Assembly: GCA_014529385.2 (NCBI GenBank)
Contig: CM043950.1
Location: 80,160,343 to 80,224,342 of the forward strand
Reading direction: 5' to 3'
Source of the DNA: Adiantum capillus-veneris
Taxonomy: Eukaryota; Streptophyta; Polypodiopsida; Polypodiales; Pteridaceae
DNA length: 64,000 nt
Shown: positions 22,801 through 34,094 of the stretch, piece after piece
Layout of the letters: every line of letters starts with the position of its first letter
How positions within the stretch are numbered: the stretch's first letter is position 1
Translations under genes and position numbers: made by a program
Notes under the pieces: model-generated
Seen by the model: only the letters and a program-made list of their open reading frames with translations
What the model was told of the DNA's origin: nothing
Database searches by the model: none

Positions 22801-24822
22801 CACGGAAATAGAGCTCTTTATTGACTTGTTGAAAGCTGGTGTATGTACAATGGGGATGGTGTTACCCATCTCCTTAGCATCTATATACATGTCTTTTTCC
22901 CTGAACTTAAAGGAGATTCTCCTTTCAGGAAATTTAACATCGGCAGCCAGGCGGTCAAACCATGGTGCCCCTAGGATTACATCCTCATGCTTGAGAGGAG
23001 AGATAAAGAAGTCCTCTTTGTCCACATAGCCTTGGACATGAAGCCTCAATTTCCCGATTAAGGGAGTGACTGAAGCTTCTTGCCCCTTGAAGGCATTATC
23101 TGCGGGTAGGATATCTCCCATCTCGTAGGATTGTATGCCTAGCTTGGTGGCTAACTCCATAGATATGAAATTGTGAGTAGAACCAGGGTCAAAGAGAATA
23201 AAAGCATCATGTTCTCTTACCTTTCCCCAAGCATGGCATAGAGGAGATCCTTTGTGGTGAGTTTGGTGAATCTCCTCCTCTTGGATTTCAACCAAAGAAG
23301 CTCTAGGAGGATCTTGGCGGTTGTTCTTTTGGGGACAAGCGCGGTACGCATGCCCTTGTTCGCCGCACTGGAAACACCGGTTATCCTTACGATAACGCTC
23401 AAGCTCTTCAGGAGAGAGTTTATTCTTTCCTTTGTAAACTCCCTTCTCTTTAGCTTTGTTGGAATTGCCCTTAGGAGACTTTTGGACATTGTCCTTCCCC
23501 TTAGGCTCATTGGAACCCTTGTTTTCCGGGGGCTTATTATTTCTTTTACCCCCCGTTTGGAAATTGATTCGAGAGGCCACCATAGTATGGTGTATTACCG
23601 CCAATATGGTACGTGGCCTTTGGGAGTTGACATACTCCGCCATTTCTTCGGTTAAGCCCGCACAAAATTTTTGCTGTTGCTCTCCAAAATCCAACTTTTT
23701 GAAGACAGTGGCTTTGAGTTGTAAGTCCCAAAACTTGTCTACATATTTGTGGATGGATTCATTCGGAGAGAGCTTTAAGCTTCGCCATTCGGTGAGTACT
23801 TTGTCTTTGGCATCGGTGGCCAAAAACTGCTTCATAATGGAAGCTCTTAAAGCCTTCCATGTTCGTGGAGCTTCACCGTTGGCTCGTAGGCTAGACCACC
23901 ATTGTTTGGCGGACTTTTGAAAGTGCATAGCTACATGGCGTAGCTTAGAAGACTCCGTGAAGCCCTCATCTCCAAATGCCGCATCGAATTGCTGGATAAA
24001 GGCCAAGACTTTGTCCGTAGCACCGAAGGTGCAATCATAGGTAAGGAAAGAGATGCTCTTCCCTCCCTCTTTGAATTTCTTCAGCTTGGACGACCTCTTC
24101 CATGCGGCATAGGATTTCCTATGGCCTCTTCTTTTTGATGGTTCAAAAGTTGCACCATCCCTTTCTTCAGAAGGTGAAGAATTTGAAGAAGGTGGAGAAG
24201 AGGGTGACCTCTTTCTCGCCTTTTTCTTGTCTTGATCTTTGTTGTCTTCACCATAGCTTTCATAAGAGGAAGAGGATGAAGAAAATGGAGAAGAGGGTGT
24301 CCTCTTTCTTGCCTTTTTCTTCTCTTGCTTTTTATCATCCCTCTTTGAATTGTGGTGAGGAGAAGAATACGATGGTCTTCTCCGCTTTGGTGGTGATGGA
24401 GAGCGTTTAGCCCGCCGTCTTCGTGGAGCCATCTCCGCCGAGGTGGCGGGAGACTCGCTTCTTTCTCGTTCCTTCGGTGGAGGCTCTTGAGTTCTCCTTT
24501 GGGAAGGAGATGCATCATCAAGAAGTAAATTCTTGAGCCCTTCGTAGGGATTCTCTTCTTCTTCCCGAATCGGAGAGAGACCTCTTTTGGTAGTCTCACA
24601 AGGAGGCTTCCTAGGTGTTCTCTCGTCATGGTGATGAGCTTGGAGAATCCCGTGAGCACGGAGCTACCGTTGCACTTCACTTTGGAGAGATGGATTGCCC
24701 ATGGCTTGTTGAAGCCTAGAAACAAGATAGTTAACAAGCATTGAAGCATCATTAGTAGCTTGCTCATGAGCAAAATCAAAGTTATCAACATTAATTTCAC
24801 TCTCTTTACTATTGTCAGCCAT
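19886..24822 (-). pseudogene. Element G gag-pol polyprotein (gag-PR-RT-RH-INT-chromodomain)
   Basis: The true start is probably the ATG at 24820-24822 (MADNSKESE). A stop follows at 24664-24666, and the long frame from the ATG at 24432 runs 981 codons. That part has a basic Ser/Arg-rich head with two similar ~35-residue blocks, the gag capsid (SAKQWWSSLRAN), a zinc knuckle (CFQCGEQGHAYRACP), and protease LFDPGSTHNFIS with Pro where Thr/Ser is usual. RT follows (VCVDYRALN; FFDDIIIYS), then RNase H (CDACGDFLGAV). CAG to TAG near 21489 breaks it; RNase H and the linker resume to a second stop at 21202. Integrase spans 21190-20450 (HAPPYAGHRG, CVVCQ, MDFIFGL, SDRDPRM, TDGQSE). A one-base shift near 20440 precedes the chromodomain (YLIKFKNYP, EDARW). 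Confidence 0.92.
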
Positions 24823-25226
24823 TCTAACAACTTTTAGGTGTAAACTTTTTAGGTATACTTTGGCACTTCAAGCCCTAGTTGCTACTCCTCTTTACCCCTT
24901 TAGAAAAAGCACTCAAGCTACTGTACCCGCGGCTCGAATACCATTAATTGCAAGGAATAGAAGAGAGGGTCTTTGGACACCAAGACAGCACCGGCTCCTG
25001 TCAAGCTTCTAATAGCTCAATAGTGGTTAAGCCGTAGGCAAGCCCCGTAGGACTCTACTATTAAGACCATAGCTCTCGATGGTGATTCCCCGTTACCTGC
25101 ACAAAGGCAGGCGCACCGCAAGGCTGAAAAATCCCTATTCTACTTACTCACAGGCAATTAATAATACCAACCATTTGTAGCTAGCTTGAGGACCTCCCTT
25201 CTTGAGCAAGAAAAGAGAAACCTTGA
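24823..25226. other. 5' leader of element G
   Basis: About 400 bp between primer-binding site and gag ATG, without a gene. A leader of this size is normal and usually holds packaging signals; none is identifiable by eye. Confidence 0.6.
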
Positions 25227-25238
25227 GCTCTGATACCA
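25227..25238 (-). promoter_or_regulatory. Primer-binding site of element G (initiator Met tRNA)
   Basis: The minus strand reads TGGTATCAGAGC one base inside the 5' LTR. This is the standard plant complement to the 3' end of initiator-Met tRNA. Confidence 0.9.
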
Positions 25239-25239
25239 A

Positions 25240-26829
25240 TGTAACATTTAATGGCCTAATAACTTATGTGTAGCGGAAATTAGCATGAACATAGTGGGCA
25301 TTTCATTAGAATAGATTCCTAATGAGAATTACAAGAGTGCTTGGGTGGAGAGAGCAACAAAAAGCATAACACCTAGTTAGATAGCATCGACAATACTTTC
25401 AAATGAGAGAGAAATTAAGCTATTGACAACAGTTGAGGACCGGATTTGCATGGATCCGGTCCCCCCTCCAAAAGGCTTTGTATTATGGTTTCTCCCATCA
25501 AGAGAGACATTGTACAATACAATTCTTTGTGTTCCTTCAAGACTAGCTAGTGCAATGAAGATGGAAGCTTCATACACCAAGCAAAACACTTAATCAAACA
25601 CAACTTGAATTATCCCCGTTCTCAGACCCAAGACCTCACACACCTTCGAAGATGGTGAGAGCTAGCAGGGTATGAGAGTAGATTGAGAGGAAGAAGGAGT
25701 ATCTTACGAGAAAGATGTACATCTCCTCACATAATCACTCATATTAGCATAGCTTAGCTTAGTAATTAGCTTGGTAGAGGAGATGAGCATGCATTGAAGC
25801 TTGGCTCTTGGTTGGATTTGCATCCACATGCCAAGAGAGTGTTGATGTAGGCTTCTATCTCACAAGCTTGGAGTAGGTGATGAGCTCTCCATTAAAGCTT
25901 GGGAGGAGATAGAGTATTCTTCCTTCACACATGGTCAAGTGTGAGTGTGTGTGTCAATGCCCAGCAAAAATCAGCCCCCTCTCTCTCTTGGGCGAGCCCT
26001 AGCTGCTAGTTTGGTCTGGCTTTTGCCTCATTGGACCTCCCCAAGTCAAGCCAATAGGTATTAAGCAGCATAAGTGATAGCCTTCTGACATGTGTCCCCC
26101 TTTCCCCTTTTGTGAGAGCTTTAGGTAATTAAATAATTAAACTAAACTCTCATTGGACCCCTTTGTCTCTTGGCCAATAGAAATCAGGCAAGCCATGGGG
26201 CTTTTGAATGCTCATTGGACCCTTTGGGAGACTGCCCAATAGTCTTCTAGGAGACTTAATTCTCATTGGTTTCTTTTATTAAATGTTTTTTTAAATTAAT
26301 TAAACTACATTTACTCTAGCTTAATTCTCATTGGTCCACTTCAAGGGTCTTCCAATAGGAATTGGGCACACCTTGTGGGCATCTGGCCTAGGGAGCTGAC
26401 ATGTGTCCCTCATTCCCTTTGTGTAAAGGGAGCCTGTGTGTGTGTGTGTGGCTTTCTCTCTCATCCCCTACCTTTGGGGCTCACCCCCTCCCATGTAGGA
26501 ATGTGCAAAGACTTTTAGGGCACACACAAAGCATCCAATTTTTCGTAGGGTTGACCTTTGGACACAATCTTTGAATTTTGGAACCTTAGCATTTTGGAAG
26601 TCTTAATGGGCTGAACCTTAGGGTCTTTTTAGCCCATTGTTGCACATGGCTCTTTTGCAGATGGCCCCCCCTTTGGATCCCTATTTTCCCTCCTTTGGAT
26701 CCCTAATGTGGCCGGTCTGCTGGCTTAACCAATATTCTAGCATTTTCTCCCTTGGCACTTCCCCACATTAAATGATCAGTTTAATATGAGAAAATCATTT
26801 AGGAGAATTAGATATTGATTATTATGACA
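25240..26829 (-). repeat. 5' LTR of element G
   Basis: Near-identical partner of 17940-19530, with termini tgtaac and gaca. It is bordered by the aatct duplication on the outer side and the primer-binding site on the inner side. Confidence 0.95.
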
Positions 26830-26834
26830 AATCT

Positions 26835-27741
26835 TTAATGTGTGCTCTCTCATATTGTGCTAGACCCATAAAGCTTCTTACATCCCTTAATGATTTAGGT
26901 GTTGCCACTCCACAATAGTCTTAACTTTGTCAATATCAATGTGAATCCCCTCTTTAGAAATCACTCTTCCCAAATACACAATCTGATCCTTTGCAAAAGA
27001 ACACTTACTTGCTTTGGCATACAATTTATGCTCACGTAAAACCTCAAATGTTTTCTTTAAGTGCAATGCATGATCTTCTTCATTCTTAGAATACACAAAA
27101 ATATCTTCCAAGAATACCATAATGAAGTCATCAAGATACGGGTGAAAATTATTATTCATTAAGCACATGAAAGTTGCTGGTGCATTAGTCAAACCAAAAG
27201 CAAGAACTGTAAATTCATAATGACCATAACGTGTACGAAAAGCAGTCTTTGGAATGTCCTCGGCCTTGATGCGGATTTGATGGTAGCCAGAACGAAGGTC
27301 GACCTTTGAAAATATTGTGGCACCACTCAAATGGTTAAGCAATGCATCTATGTGAGGAAGAGGATATTTGTTCTTAATGGTCTGTTTGTTTAATTCCCTG
27401 TAGTCAATGCATAACCTATATGTACCATCCTTTTTCTTTTGGAATAACACATGACTACCCTAAGGAGATACACTAGGTTTAATGAAACCCTTTTTCAAAA
27501 GATCATCAAGTTGTATCTTGAGCTCTTTAAGCTCATCAATGTTGAACCTGTATGGAGCCTTTGAATAAGGTGTTGCTCCTGGATATAGATCTATGGCATG
27601 GTCTATCGCTCTAGGTGGAGGTATACCAGGAAGATCGTCCAGAAACACATCCTTAAATTCATGGAAGAGATCCTCTACAAATTTTGGATTTTTCTCTTTC
27701 TCTTTATCCCCAGATTCTTCTTTAATCTCATTAGTAAACAC
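26835..27741 (-). pseudogene. Element A reverse transcriptase region
   Basis: The minus-strand frame 27741-27460 carries the pre-RT segment (FHEFKDVFLDDLPGIPP and the AIDLYPGATP block). A stop near 27460 interrupts it, and 27450-26887 continues with the RT core: [30 protein letters not shown]. The catalytic box is FLEDIFVYS, where FIDD or FVDD is expected, so the first catalytic Asp is Glu. The end ([11 protein letters not shown]) leads, after another stop near 26885, to the G insertion point. The substitutions plus stops mean that the enzyme is dead. Confidence 0.9.
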
Positions 27742-28245
27742 AAGAAACGTCTCACACTCTTATTTAAGTCACCTTATCAATTCCATGGCCAAAACTAGAT
27801 TTAGAATCTCTTTCTTTCCCCGAAGAGGGTGACTTATCATCGTCAAATGATTAAAGATATATTTTTCTTTCTTAACAAAATCAATCAAAACATGATTTTC
27901 AATCATCTCATTGATATCAATGATAACATCATGCATATCAATGTTTATGATATAGAAATCATCTTTATGCTTTCGACTCTTCAAAGAAGAAGAAAAAAAT
28001 TTCTACTAACTCTTTCGTGAAACTATTATTACCACTGGTTAGGTCCAGAAGTCTCTTAACTTCTCAATTTAACTTCAAGTTTAATTTCTCAATCAATTTA
28101 GACAATAAGAAGCAATGAATACTATGCAAATCAATCAAGAAATTCAAATTTAAATCTCAACTTTTACGCATAAATTCGATCACACAAGCTTTCAAAGGAC
28201 GTATCAAAGACATAAAACATCAAAAAGAAGAGGTAGATTACTTAC
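27742..28245 (-). other. Element A gag/RT junction with intron-like segment
   Basis: Where protease should lie there is only an AT-rich stretch. On the minus strand, ggtaagtaa near 28246 has a plant 5' splice-site look. The run tttttttcttcttctttgaag ending near 27990 looks like a 3' splice site, which would bound about 255 bp. The open frame at 27984-27769 continues toward RT. An internal deletion of protease is certain; a real intron is speculative. Confidence 0.4.
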
Positions 28246-28795
28246 CTTTATCGTACGCATCGCCAAAAGTCTCCAATTGAGCCATCTTGGTACGTATTTT
28301 CTTATCGGTCACCTTGCTCGAGCATTTGAAAGTCTGGTGGTCGTGTTCTCGATATTGAAAGTATAATCCAAATCTTTGAGTTCTTCAATCCACGCTTCTA
28401 AATCTTCGCATATCTTCTTATGCCATCAGACTCTTTAAGCTTAGCCTTCGTTAAGAATGATTTGCTTGTCGCTTCTCCCATATCGTCATCGTTTCTTTTT
28501 CATGTTGACCACCTCTACGTCCACCACCACCGTTTCCACCATCACCACTATCACCACCGCCAGGTGCCCGAGTGCCGCCACAATGATTATTATTTCCTGG
28601 TGGAGTAGCATGGTTTTCGCCTTCATGTTTGCCATCAAGATCCACATAGATACCAAGCTCTTGCGCTGCTTTGCCCCGCAGAGCCTCAACATGTTCTAGA
28701 TTTGCTTGTTCCAGATCTTCTCGTAGTCACGGAATCAGGTCTTCTTGCTCCTTCATCCTCCTCTCATATCTTTCTATGTCCAGAATCAACCGCTT
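28246..28795 (-). pseudogene. Element A gag-like leader ORF remnant
   Basis: Downstream of the primer-binding site the minus strand encodes a charged coiled segment (ERYERRMKEQEDL), a stop, then GKHEGENHATPP and a Gly-rich stretch (about 28.6-28.5 kb). It ends near 28451 at a stop. A further stretch up to about 28246 (MAQLETFGDAYDKGK) is in another phase. The capsid domain and zinc knuckle expected for gag are missing. His/Thr-rich frames on the + strand here are mirror images of the Gly-rich coding repeat. Confidence 0.45.
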
Positions 28796-28807
28796 GCTCT
28801 GATACCA
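28796..28807 (-). promoter_or_regulatory. Primer-binding site of element A (initiator Met tRNA)
   Basis: The minus strand reads TGGTATCAGAGC two bases inside the 5' LTR edge at 28810. It shows that the right LTR is the 5' one. Confidence 0.9.
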
Positions 28808-28809
28808 AT

Positions 28810-29938
28810 TGTCACAGGAACAGAATAATAGAGATAGACAGCAAAAGATAGAGAAAGAGATCTTTGTATTGATGAATCTTTGTAGACTTTTGATACAACA
28901 GAGGAGCAATTGAATATGGGCGCACTCCGTTGTACGGAGCTCGAACCTCCCGACCACCCCCGAGCTTCAGTTTGCTTGCATGCAGCGTCTCACTCGCACT
29001 CGCACTCGCAGAAGAGGAGATCTTTGAATGATCCCCAAACGCACCACCCTTCGTTCTTTTCGTCGAAAAGCATGCGACTTCTCAAAATAGCCGCTTTTTA
29101 GATGTTCGGTCAACTCGATTTTCGTGCCAAGTATACCTGCGAGAATAAGATAAGAAAGTGATCACTAAGCGATCCGTAAAGGTTAGATTTTTATCATGAC
29201 ACTTTGCACAGATCCGGTTTCACACACTGATTTCTACATCGCCTACAAAATAGTCGAAAGAACATACTCGTGCAACCAATTCAACATGATAATCAAAGTA
29301 AAAAAAAATAATTATATACCTTCATAATCTCAATTGCAATACTCTACCATGAAGAAACAATCCACTTCTTGGTTGATAGCAGGGAGAACTGTATGATGTT
29401 GTATGTCTGCCTGTCCCTGTGTATACTACACTGTTGCTGCCTTCTGTTTGTTTTCATCATAACTTTTACAAACGAACTCAGAACAGAGAAATCCAGGTAC
29501 TTAAAAGGACGGGAATAGGTCTGTTCTACAAGGCAACGCAAACAGAATTGCGAAAAATATCTCTGTTTGGCTAAAAACGCAATTTTTAGGTCGCCACTCC
29601 TAAAACCTCTATTTTTGGGTCATCACTACTTTTTCAACTTATTTTAAGCCTACCCATGCATTTTAAGCTAAAACACATAAATATAAAACATTGATATTAA
29701 TAAAAATCTCAATTTTATTGTTCATAGACAGACTATCTTTTATTCATTAATCCTTATCAAATACCTCTTTAGTGTATTATTTAGAAAAAGAATATATGTT
29801 CTCTCTCAATATCTCAAACTCATTCGTATAAGTTCTATTTAATAGACTATTCAACAATCTTTCAAATCGTGCTAATGAAAGATATGTCCTACTTTATTCT
29901 TTTCGACTTTAAGAACATCAAAGATTAGTCATATTACA
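28810..29938 (-). repeat. 5' LTR of element A
   Basis: Partner of 14832-15942, with a 17-bp insertion relative to it near 29085. It ends tgacatattaca-like at 29927-29938 next to the cttga duplication. Confidence 0.9.
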
Positions 29939-30847
29939 CTTGATGTTGAATATGATTGGTCTCATTGTGCCGATAATATAGACAGGGTAGTAGACAAAAT
30001 TTTCTATGTATATGTTGAACTTTGTGCTACAGAAGTGCAAAGATATTTGGATGAGGGTGAAAGACTTGAGAAGCAGTCTACAGCAAATGTATTGAGTATG
30101 CATGTCACATGTGGAAATCTTAGTTTACAGCAGCCTGAGATGTGCAAAATGGAGGAACCTTCTGAAGCAGTGGACCTAGATCTTATGTGCTTACTGAACG
30201 AAGCTTTGGAAGGGTTCTCAAATACAGATGCTAAGAATACTAATCAATCCAGATTCATGCATGAGCAAGTTTGTTTAGATGCAGCAGATGATGATCTTGT
30301 GGAGTTGTTGGATGATGCTCTGCTTGATTTTAAGCCTCTATAAGATAGAGAATTGTTTTCATATGCATCTTGCAAGCCTAATGAAGAGAATTTTACCATA
30401 GACTTGATGTATTCAGATATGCATGATTGGGATTCCAATACTAGTGAGAGTGAAGGTGCACTGCGAATGCTTTTACCTGTGATTGATGATCAACAATTAA
30501 ATGAGCTAGTTGTACACGGAATATGGCAGTATCTACTACTACTTGATGCTATATGGGATTTGATATTACCCTATGATGTAGGGGATTTTGAGCTAGCTTT
30601 TGACACAGGAGGTGACAGATATATGCATGGTTTGGGGCAATTGACTTATATGCCATATGATCCAGGCAGTTTGCATGAAGATTTGTGGGTTAATATATGT
30701 TTATGCTCTACAAATTGGAAATTCTTGTATTATCCCTATGATCCTGGAGGATGGTGCAAATTTTTTAAAGGAATGATCGTAATGGGACAAATGATTGGTT
30801 TCCTGTTTGATCCCGGGGGCTACTATAGTGCAAAGTTGCAGATTTGA
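29939..30847 (+). pseudogene. Element B acidic repeat protein, 3' half
   Basis: The frame from 14831 resumes here in phase after the cttga duplication (VEYDWSHCADN). It continues through very acidic sequence (LDLMCLLNEALEGF; DDDLVELLDDALLDF), a stop at 30341-30343, and then to a stop at 30845-30847. The last ~100 residues hold a repeated Tyr-Asp-x-Gly(-Gly) motif: PYDVG, PYDPGS, PYDPGG, FDPGG, at about 30569, 30653, 30734 and 30803, plus an FDTGGD. Alternating acidic-hydrophobic stretches resemble activation-domain composition, but no family is recognised. Only one stop lies in this half, fewer than in the 5' half. Confidence 0.55.
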
Positions 30848-31398
30848 AGAGTACTAGTTATTTGTTTTAGCAGGTTTCATGGTACAAAGTTTATGATTCT
30901 AGATTATGCTAAGTTAGCAGAGTTTTTGGTTACGTGGTCAATAAGCCTACATTGTTGGCTTCCAGTTGACTTGTTTGGACAATTGATGAAGTATCTTCAC
31001 ATCATTTGAGTTGGTTCTGCTTCCAGAACTTGAGGTAAAGGACTTGACAACCATTCCATGTGCAGACAGAGTAAGGCATACTTGAGCTTGACAGGGTTCC
31101 CTAAAGCGAGCTTAATGGTCAAGCTGTGTGCATCATTAACTGGAGCACTTGAGTCTGGTGGGGTTCACTAAACAGATTATACATGATTGAATGCTTTGAA
31201 GATATGGCATATATGGTTCAGAATTTTTTGACGGCTACCCAATGATTAAGCTAGAACATTGATGATAGGATGTAAGCCTTATTTTATTTTTCATCTATTT
31301 ACCAGTTATGTGAGTCTGATGATGGAAAAGAGCTTAAGATACGTATAGCAGATACAGATTGATGTGCAGTTGGCACAGACCGGAGGCTCTGCAGGTTC
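30848..31398. other. 3' non-coding part of element B interior
   Basis: About 550 bp between the ORF stop and the polypurine tract, without open frames of interest. Confidence 0.5.
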
Positions 31399-31410
31399 AA
31401 AGGGGGTGGA
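31399..31410 (+). promoter_or_regulatory. Polypurine tract of element B
   Basis: aaagggggtgga lies immediately inside the right LTR and supports + orientation of B. Confidence 0.65.
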
Positions 31411-33213
<1,803 letters not shown>

Positions 33214-34090
33214 ATGCTGATTTCCTGAGCTGTCAGTATGAATGATGATGGTTTTCGAGATTTAACTCGCCATTCATATCTTGGTTTTTCTTTGATGAAT
33301 TGTTGTGGTTGCTTCATCGGTTTTACAGTTTGTGGAGAAGATAAGCACTCCCTTTTCCTCCAAATCCATCTTGTTTTAGGTTCCCTGCTCAAATATGCTC
33401 TTCTTTGTGTTTTGAACCTTGGAACCGTCTTTGATGCAGTAGATGAGGTTTTGGGCACCCAAATTTGAATAGGCTTGCTATTAAGTTGTGCCTTTGGTAC
33501 CCAGATATGCGTAACTCCTTGCATGCTACTTGTAGCATTTACTTGTCTATAGGAGTGAAAAGATTGATTGCTTCATTGTTTGCTCTACTGGTAGCCTCCT
33601 TTCAATTCCTCTTTGCTTGGTGCAATTGGAACAATGAGTTGTCCGCCTTTAGGTGATAGCTTGAGCTAATTGGTATCCCAATCTGGTACTGCCTTGTATG
33701 TCCGCATCCATGAGATTCCAAGAATCATTGTTTTGTTTATGTGTTCATCTAGTAAGGATATAAATTGATGAGGTCATGAACATCCATGTACTATCACATT
33801 TAAGTTGACTACTCCAAGTAATGTCGGTGTTGGGTTCTTGTGGCATCCTTTAATAGCCAATATTCCCAATGTCAAAGACTAATTTTTTGTTTTCTTGTAC
33901 GTGGAATAACTGACTGCATTTAGTCGAGCTCTTGTATCGACCAATGCATTTGTGCTATGATTGTTCAGGGTACTTTGATGTGAAGGTTTATTCCATCTAA
34001 CCATTGATCTTCTGTTAACACTGCATCTTTCTATAGTTCTTATAGTCGGTCATCTAGTTCCAGAGTGTTGATGGGAATAGGTATTTGTTA
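33214..34090 (-). pseudogene. Element C post-integrase ORF with protease-like domain
   Basis: On the minus strand, after the integrase C-terminus, comes TEDQWLDGINLHIKVP and, after a frameshift, NALVDTRARLNAVSY. This has the layout of a retroviral protease active site with Arg where Gly is expected. It continues with LGVVNLNVIVHGC and MILGISWMRTYKAVPDWD, the usual C-terminal ILG part of such a domain. Then follow a twice-repeated IWVPKxQ/T motif and a basic tail cut by element B at 33214, resuming at 11200. At least four stops or shifts break it. C already has a protease upstream of RT, so this is a second, separate one. A different element's protease joined at this point cannot be excluded. 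Confidence 0.55.
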
Positions 34091-34094
34091 ATTT

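Larger units (their letters stand above)
17935..26834 (-). mobile_element. Element G: near-complete Ty3/gypsy chromovirus, youngest insertion
   Basis: An 8.9-kb element with LTRs 17940-19530 and 25240-26829, flanked by aatct duplications (17935-17939, 26830-26834). It reads on the minus strand, with primer-binding site, gag-pol and polypurine tract all in place. The two LTRs differ at roughly 15-17 positions by eye over 1,590 bp (about 1 percent). It splits the RT-RNase H junction of element A, and that frame resumes exactly when G and one duplication are removed. Three stops and one frameshift in gag-pol suggest that it is no longer autonomous. Confidence 0.95.
14827..29943 (-). mobile_element. 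Element A: Ty3/gypsy chromovirus inserted in B, interrupted by G
   Basis: LTRs at 14832-15942 and 28810-29938 are bounded by the duplication cttga (14827-14831 and 29939-29943). Coding is on the minus strand, with an initiator-Met primer-binding site inside the right (5') LTR. Order on the minus strand: short gag-like leader, RT, [element G], RNase H, integrase and chromodomain. No protease and no gag capsid domain are visible, so A has an internal deletion. The LTRs differ by roughly 40 of 1,110 positions by my visual count (3-4 percent) plus a 17-bp indel. Confidence 0.9.

Noticed and set aside
23217-23920. Several 60-150 codon frames opposite or beside G gag
   Set aside because: Shadows of the long gag-pol frame.
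24081-24830. 249-codon minus-strand frame overlapping the G gag start
   Set aside because: Alternative frame; the gag frame with MADNSKESE, followed by SR-like head and capsid, fits the element better.
25227-25238. Possible tRNA gene at TGGTATCAGAGC sites
   Set aside because: Only 12 bases complementary to a tRNA 3' end, placed at LTR edges; no cloverleaf, so they are primer-binding sites.
28420-28699. His/Thr-rich + strand frames
   Set aside because: Mirror image of the Gly-rich gag leader of element A on the minus strand.
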